The notes under the pieces were generated by a model, which saw only the letters and a program-made list of their open reading frames with translations, made no database searches and was not told the origin of the DNA. Shown one piece after another: positions 26,577 through 35,744 of a stretch of 64,000 bases of DNA; position 1 is the first letter of the stretch; each line of letters starts with the position of its first letter. The position numbers and the translations under genes were made by a program. The stretch comes from Palaeococcus ferrophilus DSM 13482 (GTDB lineage Archaea > Methanobacteriota_B > Thermococci > Thermococcales > Thermococcaceae). The DNA is taken from NCBI RefSeq assembly GCF_000966265.1, contig NZ_LANF01000019.1:124001-188000 (forward strand), written 5' to 3'.

Positions 26577-26754
26577 AACTCTATGAAGGATTAAAGGGAG
26601 GTATTCCCCTAAGTTATGCTGGAGATCATAGGGTATCTCCATGGAACCCGTTTTCCTTAATCATCCACTTGAGGCAAGTAACAGGCATAACAAACTGGAA
26701 GGCCGAGAAAACGCTTAAAACTTCTTTCACGTTTACCAAGAGTGGGGTGGAAAA

Positions 26755-28035
26755 ATGGAGGCCATTGAAAACTCCCGCTTGAATAAGTTTCACTACAAGC
26801 TTTTAGCGATCCTCGGAACCGTGTGGGCCTTCATAGCGGTCAACACCATAGCGGCGAGCTTCGTTATTGCTCTGCTCAAGAAGGAGCCGGCATTCCGGGG
26901 AAGCCTGACGAAGCTTGGCTCCCTCGGCTCGGCGGCGCTGTTCGGCATGCTCTTCGGGGCGTGGCTCTTCGGCTACGCCTCCGACAGAATTGGGAGGAAG
27001 AAGGCACTGATTCTGGCGGTCTCGACTTTCTCGCTCGGCTCAATAACCAGCGCCTTTGCCGCTAACCTCGACCAGCTCATAGCCCTCCGCTTCATTGTAG
27101 GCCTCGGCCTGGGCGGCTCCCTGCCGGTTGCGAGTTCATACTTCGCCGAGTTCATGCCCCGTTCGGTGAGGGGGGCGATGATTTCCATCCTCGAGAGCTT
27201 CTGGGCGGTAGGGACGATAATAATCGGCGTCGTTGCCCTTCTCGTCAAGGCGGACTGGAGGAGCATACTCCTCTTTGGAGGTGCAGTGGTGCTCCTCGTT
27301 CCGGTTCTCCTAACGCTGCCAGAGTCTCCGCGCTTTCTCCTGTCCAAGGGCCGTGTTAAGAACGCCGAGGAGACCCTCATGAAAATCTTCGGCGTCAAAG
27401 TGAAGCTTGAGAAGCCCGAAGCCGGCAGAAAAGTTTCAGTAGGGGATCTTTGGAGGCGCTACGGGAAGAGAACACTCATGCTGACCATCGCCTGGTTCAG
27501 CATAGCCTTCGCCTACTACGGGTTTTTCATCTGGCTCCCGAGGTTCCTCTCCGCCACCCTTGGAATAACGGTCTTCAGGAGCTTCCAGTACTTCATAGTA
27601 ACGGCCATAGCCCAGCTCCCCGGCTACTGGAGTGCGGCTTACCTCCTTGAAAGGATAGGGAGGAAGAAGACCCTTTCCTACTACCTCCTGCTCTCCGGCC
27701 TCGCAGGACTCGGGTTCTACTTTGCCGCCAGCTCCGGAAACGAGGGGGCGATAATAGCGAGCGCGATAGCCTTCAGCTTCTTCAACCTCGGCGCGTGGGG
27801 AGCCATCTACGCCTACACACCGGAACTTTACCCGACCGAGGTCAGGGGCACCGGCACAGGGTGGGCCGGAGCGATGGCGAGGATAGGAGGCGGAACCGCA
27901 CCAATAATCGCAGGAAAAATCATGGAGGTTAGTGGTGCGGCCCTGGCGGTGCTGGTGATAGCCGTGGTGGCGATAATCGGAGCGCTGGACGTGCTGGCCC
28001 TGGGAGAGGAGACCATGGGGAGGGAGCTCGCGTGA
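26755..28035 (+). CDS. MFS transporter, sugar/organic-acid type
   Basis: A 426-residue 12-helix carrier of the sugar-porter/aromatic-acid type of the major facilitator superfamily. The loop 2-3 motif appears as GYASDRIGRKKAL, the ExxR-like helix 4 motif as LPVASSYFAEF-x-PRSVRG, the post-helix 6 motif as LPESPRFLL, and the repeat of loop 2-3 as LERIGRKKTL, with ELYPTEVRGTGTG in the second half. It is probably a proton-coupled importer, substrate unknown. A GCTTAAAAC box lies ~40 bases upstream, and GGGGTGG precedes the ATG. Confidence 0.87.
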   Translation: MEAIENSRLNKFHYKLLAILGTVWAFIAVNTIAASFVIALLKKEPAFRGSLTKLGSLGSAALFGMLFGAWLFGYASDRIGRKKALILAVSTFSLGSITSAFAANLDQLIALRFIVGLGLGGSLPVASSYFAEFMPRSVRGAMISILESFWAVGTIIIGVVALLVKADWRSILLFGGAVVLLVPVLLTLPESPRFLLSKGRVKNAEETLMKIFGVKVKLEKPEAGRKVSVGDLWRRYGKRTLMLTIAWFSIAFAYYGFFIWLPRFLSATLGITVFRSFQYFIVTAIAQLPGYWSAAYLLERIGRKKTLSYYLLLSGLAGLGFYFAASSGNEGAIIASAIAFSFFNLGAWGAIYAYTPELYPTEVRGTGTGWAGAMARIGGGTAPIIAGKIMEVSGAALAVLVIAVVAIIGALDVLALGEETMGRELA

Positions 28036-28051
28036 GCCTCCCCTCTCCACT

Positions 28052-28519
28052 CTATCCAAACACTCCCAGCGCCGGCCCTATGGTTATCCCCATGCTCAAC
28101 AGTCCGCCGAGGATTAAAGCTGGAACTGTCTGTCTCCTCTCGATGGCAAAGAGGTAGGCTGCTAGAGAGCCTGTCCAGACGCCAGTTCCCGGCAGGGGGA
28201 CGGCAACGAAGATTACGAGACCTATGAACCCCCACCTCTCCACGTAAGGATGCGCCTTGATTCTAACGCCCTCAAGGTAGTACAGGTAGAGGGGGGCCAC
28301 CTTTCTGAGGGGCGTTCCCTCCAGCCAGAGCATGAACCTGTCTATGTACGGCAGAACCGCCGGGAGAACGAAGGAAAGGAGCAGAACACCGAGGGTGGCC
28401 GCTAGAAGGGTTCCCCAGAGAGGATACCCCTTCCCGATGCCGTAGACTATCGCGTAGCGCCCCTCAAAAGTCGGAATCAGCGAGAGCAGGAAGACCTCAC
28501 TGAGATTATTCAACGTCAA
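28052..28519 (-). CDS. small multidrug-export-type membrane protein (COG2426)
   Basis: A 155-residue membrane protein with four to five helices. It matches the COG2426 'small multi-drug export' family by its SLIPTFEGRYAIVYGIG start, a helical hairpin with re-entrant-like P-x-P-GTG motif (VPLPGTGVWTGSLAAYL) and a glycine-rich last helix. The transport claim in the family name has little experimental backing. It overlaps the upstream PAP2 gene by 14 bases, so both are one transcript. Confidence 0.75.
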   Translation of the reverse strand: MTLNNLSEVFLLSLIPTFEGRYAIVYGIGKGYPLWGTLLAATLGVLLLSFVLPAVLPYIDRFMLWLEGTPLRKVAPLYLYYLEGVRIKAHPYVERWGFIGLVIFVAVPLPGTGVWTGSLAAYLFAIERRQTVPALILGGLLSMGITIGPALGVFG

Positions 28520-29156
28520 ACACCCCCAGTTTGAGACCTCTGACTATCCGCCGGTAGTAGGGGAGCCACAGGCTTTCGGTGAGTTCCACGGCCATGCCCG
28601 TCCACGGGCCGAGCACCAATGAAAAGAGGACGTCGCTGAACCAGTGCACATGGAGTAGGAGCCTTGAGAGGGCTATGGCCAAAGCCCAGCCCCACCAGAG
28701 CGGCCAGAGCTTCTTCCAGCGCCCGGCAAAAAAGTAGGCGAGCACCGCGGCCCTGGCCGTGTGGCCTGAGGGGAAGGCAAAGTAGTCGGCGTTCTTCAGG
28801 GATTCTAGCAGGTTCCAGTGAACCTGGGCCTCACCCGGCCGGGGGACGCCGGTCAGAACCTTGAGCAGGCCCACCGCAACCATCGAGGCCACTATTGTAA
28901 TGCCCACCTCAAGGGTGAAGCGGCTCAGCTTTCCCCGCTTTACAACGTCCCAGGCAATAAATACTAGGATGTAAAGCACAACTGCGGCGAAGCTCCCCGT
29001 ATCGGTGAGAATGTTAACAAGGGAGCCTCCGTGGGGAAGCGCAGAGTTCGCCCATGCGTTGGCCCCATTGAACGAACCGAGCCATTCCATAAGGAGCAAG
29101 ATTATCAGGAATGCCGTTAAAGTTAGAAAACTCCAAGAGCCGGGGCGTTCATTCAT
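28506..29156 (-). CDS. PAP2-family membrane phosphatase
   Basis: A 216-residue membrane protein with about six helices and the three-part lipid-phosphatase signature: K-x6-RP (KVLTGVPRP), PSGH (FPSGHTARA) and SR-x5-H-x3-D (SRLLLHVHWFSD). It would hydrolyse polyprenyl or isoprenoid-lipid pyrophosphates, recycling lipid carriers at the membrane. I start at ATG 29156, seven bases after AAGGAGGG. The nearby flippase, glycosyltransferase and deacetylase genes fit a role in envelope polysaccharide metabolism. Confidence 0.85.
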   Translation of the reverse strand: MNERPGSWSFLTLTAFLIILLLMEWLGSFNGANAWANSALPHGGSLVNILTDTGSFAAVVLYILVFIAWDVVKRGKLSRFTLEVGITIVASMVAVGLLKVLTGVPRPGEAQVHWNLLESLKNADYFAFPSGHTARAAVLAYFFAGRWKKLWPLWWGWALAIALSRLLLHVHWFSDVLFSLVLGPWTGMAVELTESLWLPYYRRIVRGLKLGVFDVE

Positions 29157-29301
29157 CCTCTCTTCCCTCCTTGATGGCAACCGCGGCGAAGAGCGGTGCT
29201 ATTGTAAGAAACTCCACTGGATTTCCTCTTATCTTTCTACAAAGTCCTACAGTGCATAGAGCAAAAAGGTCGACGATACTATAAGAGACTTTCTGAACCT
29301 G

Positions 29302-29516
29302 TCCGCCGGTATGCAATTACAATGCTCCTAGACGTGAAGGTTGATGCCGGAAACGGAAAGGTGCTCCACATTGAGAACGGCGACGAGAGGGAGAAAGAGG
29401 ACACTGAAGGCGGCGAAGAGAAAGAACCCGGAAAAGAGCTTGAGAAGGATGAATCCGCTAACTCAGTGGACAACGACACCATAAACGAGGAAGTGCAACA
29501 GGAAGGTGAGAACTGA
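29302..29516 (+). pseudogene. possible fragment of a PepSY-domain protein
   Basis: A plus-strand frame reads AITMLLDVKVDAGNGKVL and then a long acidic tail. The first part matches the last strand of PepSY domains (x-V-x-VDA-x-(T/N)GKV), but the rest of the domain and a signal peptide are missing. There is no ribosome site before the only ATG (29322). It reads as the 3' remnant of an exported gene rather than a small acidic protein in its own right, though the latter cannot be excluded. Confidence 0.4.
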
Positions 29517-29599
29517 GCGTGCCTCATATTCTTATCTTTACATTTTGAAAAACGTACCAGATAGCTTTTAGAGATTGCGTGGTAGGAGAGTTGGGAAGT

Positions 29600-30472
29600 A
29601 TGATGAACATAGCCAGCTATATCTCCGTTATTAGGTCGTTGGACGGCAGGGCCCTGGAGCTCCTGGGGATGGCGGTGGCCACTTATTACCTCAGTGTGCT
29701 TATCTACGCCCTTCGGTGGAAGATAGTGCTAAACGGCATGGGAAGGAGTATCCCCCTAATGGAGCTGTTGAAAATCCATCTCTCCTCGATTTTCGTTAAC
29801 AACGTAACCCCAATGAGCCGCGGGGGCGGCGAGATTCTAAGGGTCACATGGGTTTCAAAGAAGCACAAAGTGCCCGTAGCCCTCTCAACTGCCAGCATAC
29901 TCTACGAGAGGATCTCAGAAGTGATACCCCTGCTTATACTCACCCTTTTGGGGGCTTCATACTTTGCAACGCATATTGTGGCATTTGTAGTGCTTGGAGG
30001 GATCGCTGCGGTACTGCTGTGGTTCAAATGGGACGGAGTAGTGATGCTCTCGGTCAGGCTCTTCAGGGTCAGCCTAAGACAGGATGACCTGGTTAGGATG
30101 CTCGAACTCAAAAAGAAACCAACCGTGAGCATACTTACCGTCGGCCTGAGTTCGGCCGTGTGGCTTTTGGATGTTACCCGGCTGAAGCTTATAGCGATGG
30201 CCTTCGGCTGGGATCCACCGCTCACATTTCTTGCGATAGTCTCGCTGGCCAACCTGCTCTTCGGCCTGATGGCGTTCACACCTGGCGGAATTGGGATAGT
30301 TGAAGGAGGGCTTCTTGGAACCCTTACCTACTTCGGAATCCCATCAACGCTGGCGCTCTCGGTGACGTTAATCGAGAGGTTCATCTCGTACGTATCGAGT
30401 ACGGTAGTCGGTTTCATGGCCCTGGTAGCTTCCGGAGGTGTTGAAGTATGGAAAGCCTTAAGATCGCACTAG
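29600..30472 (+). CDS. flippase-like membrane protein (UPF0104/LPG-synthase TM family)
   Basis: A 290-residue membrane protein of the lysylphosphatidylglycerol-synthase transmembrane (UPF0104) family. Signs are ALRWKIVLNGMG after an early helix, TPMSRGGGEILR and FTPGGIGIVEGG. Members are thought to move lipids or lipid-linked sugars. The usual first membrane helix seems absent from the N-terminus, so the gene may be slightly shortened or the helix lost. GGAGAG lies upstream of ATG 29600. Its 3' end overlaps the glycosyltransferase gene by 25 bases. Confidence 0.75.
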   Translation: MMNIASYISVIRSLDGRALELLGMAVATYYLSVLIYALRWKIVLNGMGRSIPLMELLKIHLSSIFVNNVTPMSRGGGEILRVTWVSKKHKVPVALSTASILYERISEVIPLLILTLLGASYFATHIVAFVVLGGIAAVLLWFKWDGVVMLSVRLFRVSLRQDDLVRMLELKKKPTVSILTVGLSSAVWLLDVTRLKLIAMAFGWDPPLTFLAIVSLANLLFGLMAFTPGGIGIVEGGLLGTLTYFGIPSTLALSVTLIERFISYVSSTVVGFMALVASGGVEVWKALRSH

Positions 30473-31671
30473 TCTCAGACTGGTTCTTTCCAAGTGTGGG
30501 GGGCATAGAATATCACATCCACGACCTCGCCACTCACCTGGTGGAAATGGGTCACGAAGTCCACGTAATAACGAGGTTTGGAAACTATCCCGACGAGAAA
30601 CTCCCCTATGATGTTCACCGGTTTAGGGGTAGGGTAACGATGGATAGCTTCCACGTGAGCATTGGAACGGATGCGTTGAAACAAATAAACGAGCTATACA
30701 AAATGGAGCACTTTGACGTAACCCACGGACACAGCATATACTCACCCCTGGCCGTCGGTGTTGCCAATCTCTCAGCTGGGATAAGGGGGATTCCAAGTGT
30801 TATAACCAATCACTCTCTTCTTGGGGACTCAATTTTAAATCCAGCGTACATCACTCTCCTGCGCATCTCCCTCCGTAAGGTCAGTTCGTTCATCGCCGTT
30901 AGCAGGGCGGTTGAAGGGGACACGCGCTCAATCCTCGGCAGGAACCTTGGAAAGAGGGAAATTTACACCATCCCCAACGGGATAGATGCAGATTTCTGGG
31001 AGCCACCGGAGGATAAGGAGGAACTGAAGGAATCCCTCGGCCTAAAAGGAGTGGTCGTAGCCACGACCTCCCGTCTGACGAAGAGAAAGCGGGTTCATGT
31101 GATTCCGGCGATTGCAAAGAGTGTAAAAGAAGAACACGGCGAAAACATGACGTTTCTGATAATTGGAGATGGACCCGAAAGGGAGACTATCGAACGGCTC
31201 ATCAGGCAGTACCGCGTTGAGGACACCGTGAAACTCCTCGGAAGACAGCCGAGGGAGAAAGTACGGGAGTACCTACAGGCTAGTGACGTATACCTATCGC
31301 CCACAATTTATGAGGCCTTCGGAATAGCCGCGCTTGAGGCACTGGCCTGCGGCGTTCCGGTGGTTGCAAACAACCATGGGGGAATAAGCGAGGTCGTAGA
31401 GCACGGAAAGACGGGTCTGGTGTCTCAGGACGACGGTGAACTGGTGCAAAACCTAATGGCTCTGATTGACGATGAGGAAATGAGGGAGGAAATGGGCAAA
31501 AACGCAAGAAAGAGTGTGGAAGACCGCTTTAGCTGGGAGGCTGTAATTCCAGAGGTGCTGGACGTTTATGAGAGAACAATGAACCGGGGAGGTGGAAATC
31601 CGTTTCTCCTTTACAGGTTCCACCAGGCACTCAAGAGGGGGGTTGCAGATGCTGGTGTCTTTAACCTTTGA
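30448..31671 (+). CDS. GT4-family glycosyltransferase
   Basis: A 407-residue GT-B-fold glycosyltransferase of family 4. The N-terminal acceptor domain has SVGGIEYHI; the donor domain has TTSRLTKRKRV, LIIGDGPER and the E-x7-E-type motif YEAFGIAALEALACG for a nucleotide-sugar. The closest classes are PIG-A/mannosyltransferase-like. It starts within the flippase-like gene and overlaps the deacetylase at its end by 23 bases, so the three form one envelope-glycan operon. Confidence 0.88.
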   Translation: MESLKIALVSDWFFPSVGGIEYHIHDLATHLVEMGHEVHVITRFGNYPDEKLPYDVHRFRGRVTMDSFHVSIGTDALKQINELYKMEHFDVTHGHSIYSPLAVGVANLSAGIRGIPSVITNHSLLGDSILNPAYITLLRISLRKVSSFIAVSRAVEGDTRSILGRNLGKREIYTIPNGIDADFWEPPEDKEELKESLGLKGVVVATTSRLTKRKRVHVIPAIAKSVKEEHGENMTFLIIGDGPERETIERLIRQYRVEDTVKLLGRQPREKVREYLQASDVYLSPTIYEAFGIAALEALACGVPVVANNHGGISEVVEHGKTGLVSQDDGELVQNLMALIDDEEMREEMGKNARKSVEDRFSWEAVIPEVLDVYERTMNRGGGNPFLLYRFHQALKRGVADAGVFNL

Positions 31672-32371
31672 TGTTGAGCAGGACTGCCCGCCCTACCTGA
31701 GCACAACCAGGGGAATGGAAGAAGGTCTTCCAAAAATCCTTGACCTGCTCGAAGAGAAAGGCGTAAGAGGGACATTCTTCTTTACCGCGCGGATGGCGAG
31801 GGAGTACCCCCATTTAGTAAGGCGCGTTGTTGATGAGGGTCATGAACTGGGAAGTCATGCCTACAACCACGAACGGCTGGACAGACTTTCAAAAAGCGAT
31901 GCCGAAAGGGCCGTAAAAAAATCCCTAACTGTGCTGCGAGAGTTTGGGGATGTTGTCTCGTTCAGGGCTCCCAACCTTCAGTTGCCTTCCTGGCTCTATG
32001 GAGTGCTGAATGAGAACGGAGTACTCGTTGACTCCTCCGCTGCCCGCTACAAAGGATATCTGGAGGGCGTGCATTATGTGAACGGCGTTCTTGAGGTGCC
32101 AGCGTCGGTAACCTCCTCAGTTCTTCGCCTTCCGTGGAGCATTCAACGCGCGATACATTCTCACCTCCGGGAACCAAGGGTTTATTTTGCCCATCCCTGG
32201 GAATTCGTTCCGATGGGAGGGGTACGCTTTGACTGTCGTTTTAACACAGGTAATAAAGCCCTTTTGTTGCTTGAAAGGCTTATAGACCACTATAAACGGG
32301 AGAACGTGAAATTTTTATTAATAGGGGAATATCCCGGTATCTTCGCTGATGTGGAATCCGCAAAGGGTTAG
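31649..32371 (+). CDS. polysaccharide deacetylase (NodB homology, CE4)
   Basis: A 240-residue enzyme with the NodB motifs: TFDVEQD (catalytic Asp and metal Asp), the His pair in SHAYNHE, RAPNLQLP, and FAHPWE with the late His. It would remove N-acetyl groups from an amino-sugar polymer or lipid-linked sugar. ATG 31649 follows a GGGGGG run; longer frames upstream lie in the glycosyltransferase gene. There is no signal peptide, so it acts in the cytoplasm, consistent with modifying a lipid-linked intermediate before flipping. Confidence 0.85.
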   Translation: MLVSLTFDVEQDCPPYLSTTRGMEEGLPKILDLLEEKGVRGTFFFTARMAREYPHLVRRVVDEGHELGSHAYNHERLDRLSKSDAERAVKKSLTVLREFGDVVSFRAPNLQLPSWLYGVLNENGVLVDSSAARYKGYLEGVHYVNGVLEVPASVTSSVLRLPWSIQRAIHSHLREPRVYFAHPWEFVPMGGVRFDCRFNTGNKALLLLERLIDHYKRENVKFLLIGEYPGIFADVESAKG

Positions 32372-32493
32372 AACTCCATATTCATTGTGACGGATAAATC
32401 AGGGTATGGGCCCGGGTTGTGCCCCGAAACAGTTACTGGAATATGGGTTTTGAGAAAGAAAAATGCTAGGGGCCTCCCGATTAATTGGCCAAA

Positions 32494-32504
32494 ATGTTTA
32501 TAGC
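32494..32504 (+). promoter_or_regulatory. TATA box for the second DUF835 gene, leaderless
   Basis: ATGTTTATAGC is centred ~24 bases before ATG 32523, and no ribosome site precedes that codon, so the message is probably leaderless. This supports ATG 32523 over the longer open frame from 32463. Confidence 0.5.
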
Positions 32505-32522
32505 TCTAATCCTAAACCTCCA

Positions 32523-33614
32523 ATGGTGAGGTATGTGCTGGAAATATTGAACGTTGTAATGCGGTTTTTCACCTGGGGATTCTCCTTCTACAAGTGGGTG
32601 AAGAAGCGCGAGGAATTCATGCTCTTCTTGAGCGTGGCCCTGTGGATAGACTTTCTGGCCGTCCTTACCCAGAAACCAATCCTGGCGCATTTGGGGTGGG
32701 TCCCTGAAGTAGCGGTTTTAATACCCCTCCTAAGCACGTTTGCGGTGATAGAGGGAACCCTCCTGATAGCAGCGGCCCTCCTTGTTCTCGATAGTCTTAA
32801 AACGCCATGGGGACAGCTTGTGGTCGTTCTCAGTGTCGTCCTCGGTTCGACATACGTTCTTGTGGGGACTCTCCTCAACGAGCCCCCTACGGTTCTCTTC
32901 GCGTTCCCCCTTCCCTTCATGGGGGCCTCCCTCATTCTTGTGGGATACGCCCTTATCAAAGAGGAGGTCGGCGTTAAAAACGTGGCAACGCTGTTCCCCC
33001 TCGGACTGATTCTCTTGGGGAGCATTAACGCTACTTACCCCCTTACAATAAAAACCCCTCTCGCCCCCTACCTCTACGGCGCGGGAGCGGTTTTTAGGGC
33101 CATGGTTTTCGTGGGCATGGCGAGGTACGCCCTCTTCCACGTGGTTCCCCCGAGAAGCACGAGCGTGAACCTGCCGCCCGGAGCGTTCTACGTGGAAACC
33201 CGGAGGGCTCTAAGAGCACTGGTTCATAAAATGCAGCGTTCTGGAAACGGTGTCCTCATAACGAGGAACTCACCGCAGGGAATAACCCCCACGTTCCCGG
33301 TTTTCTGGATTACCAGGGTCATTTCCGGCAGGATACGCGAGAACACGACGGCAATTTCCCCCACTGACATCGGCATCCTCCTCGACCTCGTGAGGAGGCA
33401 CCTTGAGAAGGGCCATTCACTCGTGGTGGTTGATAGCTTGGAATACCTTGTGGTGGAGAACGGCTTTGAAAACGCGTTTAAGTTCCTGCTCTCCCTGAAG
33501 GATAACATCATGCACTTCCACGGCACGCTTATTGTGCTAACATCGCCCTCCATGTACTCGGAAAATCAATGGGCGTTGATTTCAAGGGAGCTGGAAAGGC
33601 TCGACCTCGAATGA
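32523..33614 (+). CDS. DUF835 membrane protein, second copy
   Basis: A 363-residue paralogue of the protein at 20595-21701. Six to seven membrane helices fill residues 1-205, and the C-terminal ~140 residues are the DUF835 domain: GVLITRNSPQ, FWITRV, AISPTDIGILLDLV, LVVVDSLEYLVVENGFE and LIVLTSP. The VVVDSLEYL strand resembles the Walker-B region of KaiC-type ATPases (compare RLVIDSIPSL at 35745-36503) but no P-loop exists. Probably a membrane sensor. KaiC-like genes lie 2 kb downstream. Confidence 0.75.
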   Translation: MVRYVLEILNVVMRFFTWGFSFYKWVKKREEFMLFLSVALWIDFLAVLTQKPILAHLGWVPEVAVLIPLLSTFAVIEGTLLIAAALLVLDSLKTPWGQLVVVLSVVLGSTYVLVGTLLNEPPTVLFAFPLPFMGASLILVGYALIKEEVGVKNVATLFPLGLILLGSINATYPLTIKTPLAPYLYGAGAVFRAMVFVGMARYALFHVVPPRSTSVNLPPGAFYVETRRALRALVHKMQRSGNGVLITRNSPQGITPTFPVFWITRVISGRIRENTTAISPTDIGILLDLVRRHLEKGHSLVVVDSLEYLVVENGFENAFKFLLSLKDNIMHFHGTLIVLTSPSMYSENQWALISRELERLDLE

Positions 33615-33623
33615 CGGGACCCG

Positions 33624-35537
33624 CTACGACCTCCTAACTTCAACCCACGTTGAGTGATAGGCGGAGCCGTTTCCGTAGCCATTAACTGTCTCATCTGTCG
33701 TGAGGAAGTTCGCGTTCCAGCCAAGGAGCCTCGCCCAGAAGGCTTTGTAGAGGAGGACAACTCCCCTTGGGACATCCTCTGTGAGCTTTGCCAGGGTTTT
33801 CACTCTTCCGTTGTCGTTGAAGACCTCCACCTCGTCGCCTTCTTTTATCCCTCTCCCCTCCGCATCGAGCGGGTTGATGTAGAGGCGGGGATCAACCATC
33901 CCGTAGGTGTTGTGGTACTGGCTCGTTATCGTCATCCTGTATGTCGGGGTCAAAAGCCTCAGAGGGTACTTGCCCTCGCGCTTTCTGTACTCCGGGAACG
34001 GTGAAAGGCCGCGCTCAACGGCCCGCTGGGAGTAGAATTCTATCTTCCCGCTGGCCGTCTCCCATTTCTGCGGTTTTTCCGGCACTCTGACGAAGCCCTT
34101 TCTCTTCAGCTCATCCCAGCTCAGGCCGTTGAGCTCGAGGATTTTCCTTATTACTTCCTCGTCGCTCTCGTGGAGGTGGGGGTTCTCTATCCCCAGGGCC
34201 CTCGCGAGGAGCCTCGTTACCTCGCTGTTGCTCTTCCCGTAAAGCTTCGCAACCGGCTCGTTTAGAGCTACGTAGCGGTGGTAGTAGGAATCAACGATAT
34301 CGAGGCGCTCGAAGAATGTATTGGCAGGTAAAACAACGTCAGAGTAAAGGCCAGTGTCGGTCAAAAAGATGTCGTGGGTGACAACGAAGATGTCGTTCTC
34401 CTCCAGCACCTTCCTCAGGCGGTTCTGGTTGGGCAGGCTCGCGAGAGGGTTGGAGTTGTAGACGTAGAGGAACTTTATCTCGCCCTCCTCGATGTATTCT
34501 GCCAGCTTCATCTGGGGGACTCTCTTGGCGGGTTTGGTCCTTAGAAAGGCTCCTTCCGCGTAGGACTTGTCTACGGTTTTCATGTCGTAGATGAAGCCGA
34601 AGCTGTGTCCAACTAAGGCCGGGAGGATCGCTATCGCCCTTATCGCATCCCCTCCTGCCAGGGAACGCTGGAAGCCGTAGCCGATGTGAATAACGCCCCG
34701 CTTTTCCGCGTAATTCCTCGCGAAAGCCTCTATCTCCCCAACCCGCAAACCGGTTTCCTCCGCGATAAAGTCCATTTCGAGGTTCCCAACGTACTCCCTG
34801 AACTCCCCGAAGCCGTGGACGTTCTTCCTCACGAAATCCTCGTCATAGAGGTTCTCTTCGATTAGAGTCTTTGCAACTCCCAGGGCAAAAAGTACGTCCG
34901 TCTCAGGCCTTATCTGGAAGAACCTGTGGGAGCGCTTTGCTGTTTCAGTTCTCACCACATCAACTGTCCAGGTCTCAAGACCGTATCGTTTTGCGAGCAT
35001 GAAGCCGTGAAGGTTCGTCCAGAAGGGATTCACGCCCCAGTAGATTATTAGCCTCTGGTTCCTCAGCTCCTCGGGATCGAGGCCAACTGCGGTGCCGTAG
35101 ACGTCCCTCAAAGCCTCCTGTCCCGCTCTATCGCATATCCCGTGGTCGAGCATCGCCGTGTTCAGGTAGTGAAAGAGCCTCAGGGGGAAGGCGTAGTTCA
35201 CAACCCCCCTATCGCCGGCGTACTGATAGACAAGAACTCTCTCGCTCCCGTAAGTCTCTATAGTTTCCCTCAGCTTACCTGCCACGAGCTCTATCGCATC
35301 ATCCCAGCTCGCCTCTCTAAATTCCCCACTTCCCCTCTCGCCGGTTCGTATGAGTGGAACCTTTAACCTCTCCGCGGAGTGGAACCACTTTGGGAGAAGG
35401 GCGCCCTTTGGACAGAGAAAGCCCCTTGTTATCGGGTGGGAGGGGTTCCCCCTCACCGACAACTTCCCATCTCTTAACTCGCTCACCATCGAGCATGTAT
35501 CGTAACAGTCCCGGGTGCAGACACTGAACATCGCCAT
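33624..35537 (-). CDS. molybdopterin oxidoreductase (formate dehydrogenase/DMSO-reductase family)
   Basis: A 637-residue catalytic subunit of the DMSO-reductase family. It has an N-terminal [4Fe-4S] motif (Cys7, Cys11, Cys15, Cys42), cofactor-binding segments (YWGVNPFWTN, YNSNPLASLPN, DVVLPANTFFE) and a C-terminal domain (TYRMTITSQYHN) that closes the bis-pterin site. Cys135 in DHGICDRAG could be the Mo/W ligand. It has no adjacent iron-sulfur or membrane subunit, so it may act alone with a soluble electron carrier. Thermococcales usually carry tungsten. Substrate unknown. The start could be the second ATG, two codons in. Confidence 0.85.
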   Translation of the reverse strand: MAMFSVCTRDCYDTCSMVSELRDGKLSVRGNPSHPITRGFLCPKGALLPKWFHSAERLKVPLIRTGERGSGEFREASWDDAIELVAGKLRETIETYGSERVLVYQYAGDRGVVNYAFPLRLFHYLNTAMLDHGICDRAGQEALRDVYGTAVGLDPEELRNQRLIIYWGVNPFWTNLHGFMLAKRYGLETWTVDVVRTETAKRSHRFFQIRPETDVLFALGVAKTLIEENLYDEDFVRKNVHGFGEFREYVGNLEMDFIAEETGLRVGEIEAFARNYAEKRGVIHIGYGFQRSLAGGDAIRAIAILPALVGHSFGFIYDMKTVDKSYAEGAFLRTKPAKRVPQMKLAEYIEEGEIKFLYVYNSNPLASLPNQNRLRKVLEENDIFVVTHDIFLTDTGLYSDVVLPANTFFERLDIVDSYYHRYVALNEPVAKLYGKSNSEVTRLLARALGIENPHLHESDEEVIRKILELNGLSWDELKRKGFVRVPEKPQKWETASGKIEFYSQRAVERGLSPFPEYRKREGKYPLRLLTPTYRMTITSQYHNTYGMVDPRLYINPLDAEGRGIKEGDEVEVFNDNGRVKTLAKLTEDVPRGVVLLYKAFWARLLGWNANFLTTDETVNGYGNGSAYHSTWVEVRRS

Positions 35538-35744
35538 CCCTATTTAAGTTCAGAGTGCCTAATTTAAACGTTTTTGCACATACCGCTGGCTCAACATTGA
35601 ATCTTTTGTTAGATTGCTGTCCTATTGTTGCAGGAATTACACGCCTTTCCCCACCATAGCCAAAAATTTTATAACACTCTACCGCGAAGTAGAGAGATAG
35701 AAACGGTGTCCTTTCATTACGGTCACTGTAGGATGGTGATAATG

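Noticed and set aside
32730-33140. Long antisense open frames inside GC-rich genes (for example opposite DUF835, tldE, ahcY and egsA)
   Set aside because: These mirror the codon structure of the real genes, lack ribosome sites and encode low-complexity or unfamiliar proteins.
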